DNA from: an uncultured Synergistales bacterium
GTDB taxonomy: Bacteria; Synergistota; Synergistia; Synergistales; Aminobacteriaceae
NCBI GenBank assembly: GCA_905234075.1
Contig: CAJOGI010000005.1
Span: 1 to 64,000, forward strand
Reading direction: 5' to 3'
DNA: 64,000 bases
Under the pieces are notes generated by a model. The model was not told the DNA's origin, did no database searches, and was given only the letters and a program-made list of their open reading frames with translations. A program made the translations under genes and the position numbers. Positions 34,764-42,895 of this stretch are shown piece after piece; the stretch's first letter is position 1; each line of letters opens with the position of its first letter.

Positions 34764-35297
34764 TTACTTCACCGGCTCTAAAAGTCCGTAGCTGTCCTCG
34801 CCGCGCTTGTAAATTACATTGATGTCGCCCGTCTCAACATTCTGGAACATGAAGAACGTGTGGCCGATTAATTCCATTTGGGCTGCTGCTTCGGAAATTT
34901 CCATAGGACGCACTTCAACTTTTTTCACTTTGTCGATTAACGGCACCGGGCTGTCCGCATCTGCAGCTTCGTCAAGGCTGAAAGAAAATTCTTCGCCGGC
35001 TCCGAGCTGCGCTCTGTCCTTGAGATAAGAATTATATTTTTTAATCCTGCGCTCAAGATTTTTCAGCGACTGGTCAAAGGCTTTTCTCGGTTCGGAAGCC
35101 TCCTCCTCCGCACGCAAAATAACTCCGTTGGCGTTTGCTGTAGTCTCAACGTTAAAAGTCCCCTTATGATGAGTTACAACGATTTGACAGTTAAGAATCT
35201 TCTTAAAGAATTTTTCGAGACGGGAAATTTTTTTCTCCATGTACTCACGGAGTTTCTCGTCGATTTCCGCGCCGCGCTGTACAAAACGAATGTCCAT
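34764..35297 (-). CDS. hpf: Ribosome hibernation promoting factor, long form
   Basis: The 177-residue protein has the HPF/YfiA domain (residues 1-100, MDIRFVQRGAEIDEKLREYM) and the C-terminal dimerisation domain of long HPF (about 120-177, VRPMEISEAAAQMELIGHTFFMF). It joins two 70S ribosomes into inactive 100S dimers. I place the start at 35297, eight bases after a perfect AGGAGGT, not at the ORF's earlier start. Confidence 0.95.
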   Translation of the reverse strand: MDIRFVQRGAEIDEKLREYMEKKISRLEKFFKKILNCQIVVTHHKGTFNVETTANANGVILRAEEEASEPRKAFDQSLKNLERRIKKYNSYLKDRAQLGAGEEFSFSLDEAADADSPVPLIDKVKKVEVRPMEISEAAAQMELIGHTFFMFQNVETGDINVIYKRGEDSYGLLEPVK

Positions 35298-35357
35298 GTA
35301 AATGACACCTCCTGAAGTTTGATAAGAATTTGTGAACATTATAATATATTTTTTGAC

Positions 35358-36068
35358 TTACTCATAACTAGAGCGAAATTGTATGCAGCTTTCTATAATT
35401 TTTTCTATATGGTCTGAAACTTCCCCGCGTTCAAAAAATCTAAGAATTTCTCCGCCGCAGCTCTTAGCGATGTTAAATAACTCGGCGATGCCCGTCTCGT
35501 ATTCTTCGGGCGGTAAAGTTTTTAGGCTGTCAATATCACAAAGGACTAATGACGGATTATATGAAATCCCGGCCGTCTTCTTCCCGGCGTGTAAATTCAA
35601 AAATGCGCGTCCGATGATTGATGAGTCAATCATTGCGCCCAGAGTTGTCGGAACGAGAATGAGCCTTACTCCGCCCATGTAGCAGCCGGCCGCAAACGCT
35701 GCAGCATTACAAACGGTACGGCCGCCAATAGCCGCAATTATGCAGTTTTTTGACAGGCCAAGCCCGCTCATGTCCTCGAGAAGTTTTGGAACTACTGAAA
35801 AATTTTTCGAGTCCTCTCCTAATTCTATAAATAACTCGCAAATTCTAAGCCTAATATCTTCAGGCTTGGGACATTGATGAAAATTCAAAATAACTTTTTT
35901 AAGATAAAGATTTGAAATTTTTTCATCAGTAATTAATAAAACTTCGCTGTCGCGTTCCTCGTTTAATCTTAAAATTTCAATCCCAAGACGTTCAATTAAT
36001 CCGTGCCGTATTTTTACGGTGAATTCATCATTTAGCTTGGCGCATTTTATTTTCATTGTTGCCGGCAT
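35358..36068 (-). CDS. Truncated 3-dehydroquinate synthase-like protein (probably non-functional)
   Basis: The 236-residue protein matches the N-terminal and central part of AroB: the nucleotide loop appears as AAIGGRTVCNAAAFAAGCYMGG, then LILVPTTLGAMIDSSIIGR and DIDSLKTLPPEEYETGIAE. AroB normally has GGGVVGD and PTTLLAQVDSSVGGK, so NAD- and substrate-binding residues are altered. The C-terminal third with two zinc histidines is missing; the frame stops at a TAA and hpf follows in 60 bases. I infer decay of the shikimate pathway gene, although the frame is open and has a good ribosome-binding site (GAAGGAG). A new role cannot be excluded. Confidence 0.7.
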   Translation of the reverse strand: MPATMKIKCAKLNDEFTVKIRHGLIERLGIEILRLNEERDSEVLLITDEKISNLYLKKVILNFHQCPKPEDIRLRICELFIELGEDSKNFSVVPKLLEDMSGLGLSKNCIIAAIGGRTVCNAAAFAAGCYMGGVRLILVPTTLGAMIDSSIIGRAFLNLHAGKKTAGISYNPSLVLCDIDSLKTLPPEEYETGIAELFNIAKSCGGEILRFFERGEVSDHIEKIIESCIQFRSSYE

Positions 36069-36085
36069 TTTTTATTACACTCCTT

Positions 36086-36240
36086 CAAAAATAAAAAACA
36101 CCCTCTAAAAATCTTTGGCTGATTTTTAAGAAGGTGTTAAAAAATTTTCCTAATGTTCACTATCTCGAAACTTTTTTTTCTTGCCTCAAGTCAGCCAAAG
36201 ACAATCAGGACTCTGGAAGTTCTGCCAGAAACCGATCTGA
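36086..36240 (-). promoter_or_regulatory. Candidate terminator/anti-terminator leader of the aroB-like gene
   Basis: On the minus strand a strong hairpin (AACACC...GGTGTT, 36097-36138) is followed by TTTTTTATTTTT and then the ribosome-binding site of the aroB-like gene. The loop side TCTTTGGCTGA/TCAGCCAAAGA (36112-36122) is perfectly complementary, over 11 bases, to 36191-36201 upstream, which could form an alternative helix. A further stem (TCTGG/CCAGA, about 36210-36230) precedes it. It matches no riboswitch class I can recall. Confidence 0.55.
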
Positions 36241-36393
36241 AAACCGAAATAAATTGCTGAACTAAGGCTAATTTTATTCACTTAAAAAAATTTCTTTCCT
36301 TTCAAAAATTTTTAATTGTAAAAATAATTGCATAAAGAAAATAAAAAGTCAATTATAATAATAAATAAAAATTATTCAGGAGGTTTTCTAAAA

Positions 36394-36768
36394 ATGATTC
36401 GCAAGGTCGTTAAAGTTGAAGCAAGCGGCGGTTTTGCTGAGAGCAAGGGCGTTCGTTACGTGGGCAATATTGTTTCAAAGGAAGAATTAAACGGACACGG
36501 AAGACTTTTTGCACACACTGTGCTTCCATCAGGGTCGAGCATCGGCTGGCATCAGCATGTCAACGACACGGAGCCTTATTATATTTTGAAGGGCGAGGGC
36601 GATTTTTACGAGGGCGACAGCGAAAACGGCGAGCGCAGAAAAACTCATGTTACAGCCGGAGATGTCTGCGTGATCAACGTCGGGCAATGGCACGCGCTTG
36701 AAAATAATTCGGACTCTGATATTGAAATAATCGCGCTGATTTACAACAAGCCGGGATATTTGAATTAA
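36394..36768 (+). CDS. Cupin-domain protein
   Basis: The 124-residue single-domain cupin has the metal motif GWHQHVNDTEPYYILKGEGDF (His, His, Glu) and INVGQWHALENN with the last histidine. Small cupins bind metal and sometimes sugars or act as isomerases; the role is unknown. The start is the ATG at 36394 with AGGAGG ten bases upstream. It lies ahead of cstA, 78 bases away. Confidence 0.85.
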   Translation: MIRKVVKVEASGGFAESKGVRYVGNIVSKEELNGHGRLFAHTVLPSGSSIGWHQHVNDTEPYYILKGEGDFYEGDSENGERRKTHVTAGDVCVINVGQWHALENNSDSDIEIIALIYNKPGYLN

Positions 36769-36846
36769 CTTTCACGCGGTGATATATTTTTCAGAAAATT
36801 TTTTTTAATTTTTATTTTGAAAACATGAAAGAAGGAAAAAATTTTC

Positions 36847-38493
36847 ATGAACGGATTAACGCTCGTAGGGATTGCGATAATTGTTCTTGCCGTAGCATAT
36901 TTGCTTTACGGCCGCTGGCTTGTAAAGACTTGGGGAATTGATCCTGAGGCAAAGACTCCGGCGATAAGGCTTGAGGACGGTCAGGACTATGTACCGGCTT
37001 CGCGCTTCACGGTTTTTTCTCATCAATTTAATTCAATCGCAGGCGCGGGCCCTGTAACCGGTCCGATAATTGCGGCGATGTTCGGCTGGCTTCCAGCGTT
37101 TTTGTGGCTCTTAGTCGGCGGTATTTTCTTCGGAGCGGTTCAGGATTTTACGGCTCTGTATGCTTCAGTCAAGAACGATGGAAAATCAATGGGCCTTATA
37201 ATCGAAAAATATATCGGCCGCACGGGACGAAAATTATTTTTGTTATTCTGCTGGCTCTTCACGCTCTTAGTAATTGCGGCATTCGCTGACATTCTCGCCG
37301 GAACTTTTAGCGGCTTCAACAAAGACGGCTCACAGAACGTGCCCGGCGCGGCGGCGGCTTCAATTTCGATGCTTTATATTTTCGCGGCAATAGTCTTTGG
37401 CCTTTTAATAAAAAAACACAACGTTGGCGAGGGAATGAAATTTATAGTAGGCGCGGTCCTTGTCGTCATAATTTTGTGGGCAGGCATTCAATTTCCGTTA
37501 TATTTCAATGGAGATGCTTGGCGCGTTGTCGTTTTTGCGTACTGCTTCATAGCTTCAGTTCTTCCGATGTGGCTCTTAAAGCAGCCCAGAGATTATTTAA
37601 GCATATTTTTATTACTCGGAATGATTTTCGGCGGAGCTGTAGGAATTATAGTCGCCAATCCTACGATAGAGATGCCTGCTTTTATGGGCTGGAGCGTTAA
37701 AAATCAGCCGCTTTTCCCGATGTTATTTATAACTATCGCGTGCGGAGCTGTATCAGGATTTCACAGCCTTGTCTCATCTGGAACGTCATCAAAATCAATT
37801 TCAAACGAGACTGATATTTTACCGGTCGGCTACGGCGCAATGTTAGTCGAAACTTTATTAGGCGTTGTCGCTTTAGTCATAGCGTGTTCAGCGTCGCAGG
37901 GCGGAGGACTTCCTACGGGAACGCCGTTCCAAATTTTTGGAAATGCTATCGGAGGATTTTTCACGATGTTCGGACTTCCTGCTCACGTTTCGACCTGCGT
38001 AATTATGATGTGCGTATCCGCGCTCGCAATGACGACCATCGACGCTGTAACAAGAATAGGCAAAATGTCTTTGCAGGAGTTTTTTGTTTCAGAAAATAAA
38101 GAGCCGAACTTCATCGTAAAAATCATCACTAATAATTACGTCGCAACGATAATAACGCTCGCTCTTGCTTATGCTTTGTGCCTTGCCGGTTATGCGAGCA
38201 TATGGCCGTTATTTGGAGCGGCTAACCAGCTGCTTTCCGCGTTAGTGCTGACTGCGCTTGCGGTGTTCTTAAAAGTTACGGGCCGCAAAGGATTTATGCT
38301 CTATGTGCCTATGACGTTTATGTTTATCGTAACGATGTCGGCGTTAGTCATCAGCGTCTATAATATTTTCATAAAACTTTCCGGCGGAAATTTTGTATTC
38401 ATGGTTGACGGACTGCAATTAATAATCGCAGTGGCTTTAATGACGCTGGCCGTGCTTGTTGTGTCGAACTGCTACAAGAAACTTGTAAAATAA
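36847..38493 (+). CDS. cstA: CstA-family pyruvate/peptide transporter
   Basis: The 548-residue protein has about 14 membrane segments and CstA motifs (YVPASRFTVFSHQFNSIAGAGPVTGPI near residue 50; FHSLVSSGTSSKSISNETD near 315). CstA and its relatives take up pyruvate and possibly peptides under carbon limitation. It is shorter than the E. coli protein but similar to family members in anaerobes. Downstream, a heptamer-stem terminator at 38507-38548 ends the transcript. Confidence 0.92.
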   Translation: MNGLTLVGIAIIVLAVAYLLYGRWLVKTWGIDPEAKTPAIRLEDGQDYVPASRFTVFSHQFNSIAGAGPVTGPIIAAMFGWLPAFLWLLVGGIFFGAVQDFTALYASVKNDGKSMGLIIEKYIGRTGRKLFLLFCWLFTLLVIAAFADILAGTFSGFNKDGSQNVPGAAAASISMLYIFAAIVFGLLIKKHNVGEGMKFIVGAVLVVIILWAGIQFPLYFNGDAWRVVVFAYCFIASVLPMWLLKQPRDYLSIFLLLGMIFGGAVGIIVANPTIEMPAFMGWSVKNQPLFPMLFITIACGAVSGFHSLVSSGTSSKSISNETDILPVGYGAMLVETLLGVVALVIACSASQGGGLPTGTPFQIFGNAIGGFFTMFGLPAHVSTCVIMMCVSALAMTTIDAVTRIGKMSLQEFFVSENKEPNFIVKIITNNYVATIITLALAYALCLAGYASIWPLFGAANQLLSALVLTALAVFLKVTGRKGFMLYVPMTFMFIVTMSALVISVYNIFIKLSGGNFVFMVDGLQLIIAVALMTLAVLVVSNCYKKLVK

Positions 38494-38506
38494 TCAGGAA
38501 TTAAAG

Positions 38507-38548
38507 ATTAGGAGTTAGGAGTTGGAGCCTTGCTCCTAATTTTTTTTA
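38507..38548 (+). terminator. Heptamer-built terminator after cstA
   Basis: ATTAGGAG (38507-38514), a heptamer-array loop, and CTCCTAAT (38533-38540) pair perfectly and are followed by eight T residues. The heptamer repeat thus forms the stem. Confidence 0.8.
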
Positions 38549-38549
38549 T

Positions 38550-39470
38550 TTAAAGATCGATTTCACATTGCCCAGAACTATTTAATCTTTCATTTGCAAT
38601 TTTAATATTTTCGGCGTTAATATCTATTCCGATATAGTGCCTTTTCAGATTATGCGCTGCAATACACGTTGTTCCTGAGCCCATGAAAGGGTCAAGCACA
38701 ATTTGACTTTCTCTTGTAACTAACGAAATTAAAAGCTCCATAAGCTTCAAGGGTTTTTGCGCTGCATGTAAGCCGTGATCTGTTGGAGTTATATTGATTT
38801 TTATAATGTTAGAAAAAGCATCTTCATATGCGTTATATTTTGTCAAAGCATTTTCATTCCATGCCCCTATAGAATTTTTAATAACGTTGTCAGCTATTGT
38901 ACCTCCCGTTCGATAAGGTTTTTGAAACCATAACACCGGCTCAAACAGCGGCCTTAAATTTGCAACGCGCCAGCCGTCCCAATTTTTTGCATTATCGAAA
39001 TCATTACGGCGTTCGTATATTATTGAAAGCCTTTGTGCACGCTGCGGGGCATTATCTTTTTCCCATGCAAGCATATCTTTGAATGTAAATCCGACATCTT
39101 CAAGAGCTGAAATACATCTATGAGCATAACGCCTTCCGGCAAAGATAAAACAAGTTCCGCCCGGCTTTAATATTCTCAGCCAATCTTTTGCCCATTTAGA
39201 ACACCATTCTTGATATTCAAGCGGTATTTTTTTATCCGCTTCGCTCCAGCCGTTTAATGGCTTTCCTCTACGCTTGAATAATCCTCCGCCGACAATTTGA
39301 GCTGGAGATTGTCCGCCATACGCTGAATTTTTGTTGTCATGTAAAATGTCCCACTCGTCCAAGCCGATGCCGTATGGAATATCTGAAATTATTGCGTGAA
39401 TAGAATTATCAGAAAACGTCTTGACAATTTCAATGGAATCGCCATGAATAAAAATATCTGTCTTAATCAT
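38550..39470 (-). CDS. Adenine-specific DNA methyltransferase, HindIII-like
   Basis: The 306-residue beta-class N6-adenine methyltransferase has the catalytic DIPYG motif (about residue 33), a target-recognition region (about 120-230) and the AdoMet motif VLDPFMGSGTTCIAAHN near the C-terminus. Length and the associated endonuclease relic indicate a HindIII-type enzyme, so the predicted site is AAGCTT (inference). The neighbouring endonuclease gene is broken, so it is now an orphan methylase. It overlaps the relic by four bases. Confidence 0.85.
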   Translation of the reverse strand: MIKTDIFIHGDSIEIVKTFSDNSIHAIISDIPYGIGLDEWDILHDNKNSAYGGQSPAQIVGGGLFKRRGKPLNGWSEADKKIPLEYQEWCSKWAKDWLRILKPGGTCFIFAGRRYAHRCISALEDVGFTFKDMLAWEKDNAPQRAQRLSIIYERRNDFDNAKNWDGWRVANLRPLFEPVLWFQKPYRTGGTIADNVIKNSIGAWNENALTKYNAYEDAFSNIIKINITPTDHGLHAAQKPLKLMELLISLVTRESQIVLDPFMGSGTTCIAAHNLKRHYIGIDINAENIKIANERLNSSGQCEIDL

Positions 39471-40257
39471 GATATGTTATGCACAAATAAATCAATTTGA
39501 TTTATTTTTTCGTAAATTCTCTGCGATTTTATAAGCTCGTCAATAGCCCGTTTGCGCGAATAGGTTTTTATTTTTTCAATTTTTTCGAGCCAGAAAGATT
39601 TTTCAACGGAACTTCTTTCAACAATGGAAGATATTTGCGCCTGCAAAGAAGTATCGAGAGAATTTTGCGTTGAGCCTATAAGCTTTACAAGAAATTTGTT
39701 AAAGTCCGGCAAAAAATTTTTCTTCATGTCAGAAACTAAAACTTTATGCGAAAAAATATTACTGAAATTCCAGATTTTAGATAAGTTTAATTCTATGCTT
39801 TCTTTTATGCCATGTTCTAACATAAAGATAAAATACTCCCAGCTTTATAAGCAGACATTATTTTCAAGAGCCTGCGAATATATCTGGCTGTTTTTCACCG
39901 GGTACTGGAAGTACGGCGCACATAAAACAGAATAATCATTATCTTTGCGTCAGCTACGAGAGTATAGCCGAATATTTTTGACTCTGCTATGACATCTGCT
40001 GAATCTGAACGTTCTTGAAGCACGGAAGATTTTAGCCCCAGTTCTCTAAAAGCACGCGACAGGACAATATCAGACGCTTTAGAAAATAATTTTTCTTCAG
40101 TCGAGTCCGGCTGTATATGCTCCGGGATTATTCCTATTTGCTTGAGCGTCCCTATAAAATCTTTATCACGGTCAGCACATACCTCCAGCATTTTACAAAT
40201 TTCATCAAAACTTTTATCTGATGAATTATTTATAATGTTCAAAAAGTCATTAAACAT
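39467..40257 (-). pseudogene. HindIII-like restriction endonuclease, broken by deletion/frameshift and stop
   Basis: The 5' part (40257-39945 or so) reads IIPEHIQPDSTEEKLFSKAS, then FGYTLVADAK, matching R.HindIII up to its VADAK motif. The next 24 or so residues of R.HindIII are missing. In another frame the sequence resumes as DYSVLCAPYFQYPV, then NVCL-stop-SWEY, and continues from 39823 to the end as the C-terminal third (WNFSNIF, DFNKFLVKLIGS, RAIDEL). So there are at least two lesions: a frame-changing deletion near 39948 and an in-frame TAA near 39854. The product cannot be a working nuclease. Confidence 0.88.
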
Positions 40258-40318
40258 ATTTAACCTTCCTTATATGTGTCCCTGCAAATTTCTTTAAGGA
40301 CGCTCACCGGGCCGGGAA

Positions 40319-40783
40319 CTAAATAAAATTCCACGACGATAATATTTCCTCCGCGATTTTTATTAACTCGTCCTGATTTAATGACGGGCTCTCAATCGTC
40401 AGCACGACATCATCATTAACTTCTACAGCGAGCGCAAGAGGCAAGTATGATTGAATTTCTAAAATTGCTTTTTTGCCGTTTATTTCAAAAATTTTATATT
40501 CACTTGCGGGCATCAAGCCTTTTGATTTTTTAACTTCGTCAGGAACATAAAGACTTCCCGTGCCTGTGCCTTCAGTCAAAATTATTTCAAGAGTGCCTTT
40601 AGGAGCATCGCGCTCATAAGTTTTGTAAACAACTTGTCCTAAATCCTCAGAAGTCGCCTCGAGATTTAAGGGCTGAATATACTCGCTTGTCAAATGCCAT
40701 TCATCAATCTTTTCGGGAAGTTCGAGAGCATACGCGCCCGAAGATAAAAGCGCAAAAATCAAAGCCGCAAAAATTTTTTTCAT
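40319..40783 (-). CDS. Secreted protein of unknown function
   Basis: The 154-residue protein has a signal peptide (residues 1-19, SSGAYALE) and one beta-rich domain with alternating charged residues. It ends IAEEILSSWNFI. It resembles, in outline only, the small secreted proteins at 33536 and 34087. I do not recognise the family. It follows the DUF4416 gene with a heptamer array as ribosome-binding site. Confidence 0.7.
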   Translation of the reverse strand: MKKIFAALIFALLSSGAYALELPEKIDEWHLTSEYIQPLNLEATSEDLGQVVYKTYERDAPKGTLEIILTEGTGTGSLYVPDEVKKSKGLMPASEYKIFEINGKKAILEIQSYLPLALAVEVNDDVVLTIESPSLNQDELIKIAEEILSSWNFI

Positions 40784-40800
40784 TCCTAACTCCTAACTTC
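40784..40800 (-). repeat. Short TAGGAG heptamer array
   Basis: GAAGTTAGGAGTTAGGA on the minus strand holds the last codons (EVRS) and TAG stop of the DUF4416 gene and the ribosome-binding site of the next gene. Confidence 0.7.
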
Positions 40801-41298
40801 AATCAGCCATAATTTTCGGACTTGGGTTAAAAATTTATCATAAGCTCTGCTCTGAAAGTCCGGGAACGTGTAGTCAAAGCTCTGCCACTGTTTGAAACGA
40901 TAGCGCAAAGTTACTTCAGCAAAAATTCCATCGCGTAAATAAATTCTGTGGGCGTGATCCTTCGTTGACGCTAAAATCAGTCTAGCTCCGTCAACATATC
41001 CAGGGTCAATATTAACTGCCCTGACCGGCTCTCTGCTCTTGGCTTCGATTTTAATTGCCTCGTGCTTCCAATCGGCCAGCCCTCCTGCGTAGTCAAGACC
41101 TGGAAAGCAGACAAACACCCTCGTTAAATGCGGTGCTATGTCGTGATAATAATCGGTCTTATCAAACGGAACGGGCGTTGAAAAAATTTCCGGCCTTCCC
41201 CATAATTTTGCAAGCTCGTCAATGCTCCAGTTTAATAAATTTTCATTGTCGGACGGGTATAAAATCCCGGCAATCTTTTTAACTTTCGGCGTATTCAT
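40786..41298 (-). CDS. DUF4416 family protein
   Basis: The 170-residue protein matches DUF4416: VKKIAGILYPSDNENLLNWSIDEL at the start, then TDYYHDIAPHLTRVF and NIDPGYVDGARLILASTKDHAHRIYL in the middle. The function is unknown. The last four residues come from a heptamer array. GGGAG precedes the ATG. Confidence 0.85.
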   Translation of the reverse strand: MNTPKVKKIAGILYPSDNENLLNWSIDELAKLWGRPEIFSTPVPFDKTDYYHDIAPHLTRVFVCFPGLDYAGGLADWKHEAIKIEAKSREPVRAVNIDPGYVDGARLILASTKDHAHRIYLRDGIFAEVTLRYRFKQWQSFDYTFPDFQSRAYDKFLTQVRKLWLIEVRS

Positions 41299-41354
41299 TT
41301 TTTATTTCTCCCTTCAGGCTCTGAATTTTATAAAAAACGTAGGAATACAACAAG

Positions 41355-41363
41355 TGCTATAAT
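41355..41363 (+). promoter_or_regulatory. Extended -10 promoter of hydG
   Basis: TGCTATAAT is a consensus extended -10 about 78 bases before the hydG ATG. No TTGACA-like -35 is visible. AACGGAGGG lies upstream of the ATG as ribosome-binding site. Confidence 0.6.
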
Positions 41364-41440
41364 CTCTGAAAAAATTTCTGACGGGAAAGAAAAAAATAAA
41401 ATCTCTTTCTGACCCGCAAGAACGGAGGGTAAAATTAATT

Positions 41441-42895
41441 ATGTCTGAACCGATCTATAATCCGGCTTCGCTCAAAGCCGATGAATTTATCAATCACAAT
41501 GAAATTCTTGACACTCTGATTTACGCTGAAGCTCATAAGAATGATGTTGAGTTAATCGACTCGCTGCTAGAGAAGTCGCGTCCGAAATTCAATGAGCACG
41601 GCTGCACCTGTTCAGGGCTGACACATCGTGAAGCGTCCGTGCTGCTTGCGTGTGAAAATCCTGAGACAATCAAAAAAATTTACAAGGTCGCCGAAGAAAT
41701 TAAGCTCGCGTTTTACGGTAACAGGATTGTTTTATTTGCGCCGCTGTATCTCTCGAATTATTGCATCAACGGCTGCCTTTATTGTCCGTACCACACGAAA
41801 AATAAAACTATTCCGCGAAAAAAATTAACGCAGGAAGAAATCCGCGCCGAAGTCATAGCGTTGCAGGACATGGGGCACAAGAGACTCGCTATAGAAGCAG
41901 GCGAAGACCCCGTGAACAATCCGATTGAATATATTTTGGACAGCATTAAAACAATTTACAGCGTCCATCACAAAAACGGAGACATTCGCCGCGTCAACGT
42001 CAACATAGCCGCGACGACGGTCGAGAATTACCGCAAGCTCAAAGAGGCCGGAATAGGAACTTATATTCTTTTCCAAGAGACTTACAATAAAAAGAGCTAT
42101 GAATTTCTGCACCCGACCGGGCCGAAACATGACTACGCCTATCACACTGAAGCAATGGACAGAGCTATGGAAGGCGGAATTGATGACGTAGGCTTGGGCG
42201 TTTTGTTCGGGCTTGAAGGCTATAAGTACGAGTTCGCCGGGCTCTTAATGCACGCGGAACATTTAGAGGCCGTTCACGGTGTCGGGCCTCACACGATCAG
42301 CGTGCCGAGAGTTAAACCTGCTGACGATATTAACCCCGACGATTTTAATAATTCAATTCCTGATGAAATTTTCACGAAGATCGCGGCTTGTATCCGCGTG
42401 GCCGTGCCTTACACGGGCATGATAATTTCAACACGCGAGAGCGAAAAAGTCAGAGCTAAAATGCTTGAGGTGGGAATTTCTCAAATCAGCGGAGCTTCAA
42501 GAACTTCCGTTGGAGGCTATACGACCGAAGAGAGACCGCACGACACTGAACAATTTGACGTATCCGACCAGAGAACTCTTGACGAGGTTGTTCAATGGCT
42601 GATGAAGCAAAATCATATTCCTTCATTCTGCACGGCGTGTTACAGGGCAGGCAGGACGGGCGACAGATTTATGAGCCTCTGCAAGTCCGGGCAGATTTTG
42701 AACTGCTGCCACCCTAACGCCCTAATGACTTTGACTGAATATCTCGAAGACTACGCAAGCCCGGAGACTAAAAAAATCGGCTACGAAATGATTGAACGCG
42801 AACTGATGAGAATACCGCGTGAGAACGTCAGAGAGATTGCCCGCGAAAATATCGAGGCCATGAAGCATGACAACAAACGCGATTTTAGATTCTAA
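41441..42895 (+). CDS. hydG: [FeFe]-hydrogenase maturase HydG (radical SAM tyrosine lyase)
   Basis: The 484-residue protein has the radical SAM motif CINGCLYC (C-x3-C-x2-C, about residue 105), the TIM-barrel core, and the C-terminal cluster region CTACYRAGRTGDRFMSLCKSG. HydG cleaves tyrosine to make the CO and cyanide ligands of the H-cluster. It overlaps hydF by 29 bases, which implies coupled translation. No hydE or hydA is in the window. Confidence 0.96.
   Translation: MSEPIYNPASLKADEFINHNEILDTLIYAEAHKNDVELIDSLLEKSRPKFNEHGCTCSGLTHREASVLLACENPETIKKIYKVAEEIKLAFYGNRIVLFAPLYLSNYCINGCLYCPYHTKNKTIPRKKLTQEEIRAEVIALQDMGHKRLAIEAGEDPVNNPIEYILDSIKTIYSVHHKNGDIRRVNVNIAATTVENYRKLKEAGIGTYILFQETYNKKSYEFLHPTGPKHDYAYHTEAMDRAMEGGIDDVGLGVLFGLEGYKYEFAGLLMHAEHLEAVHGVGPHTISVPRVKPADDINPDDFNNSIPDEIFTKIAACIRVAVPYTGMIISTRESEKVRAKMLEVGISQISGASRTSVGGYTTEERPHDTEQFDVSDQRTLDEVVQWLMKQNHIPSFCTACYRAGRTGDRFMSLCKSGQILNCCHPNALMTLTEYLEDYASPETKKIGYEMIERELMRIPRENVREIARENIEAMKHDNKRDFRF

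Noticed and set aside
36097-36138. T-box riboswitch
   Set aside because: No AGGGTGG-type T-box sequence or specifier loop is present; the helix is only a terminator-like hairpin.
39895-40257. Independent small gene of 120 residues
   Set aside because: It is the N-terminal part of the HindIII-like endonuclease; the rest continues in other frames after a deletion.
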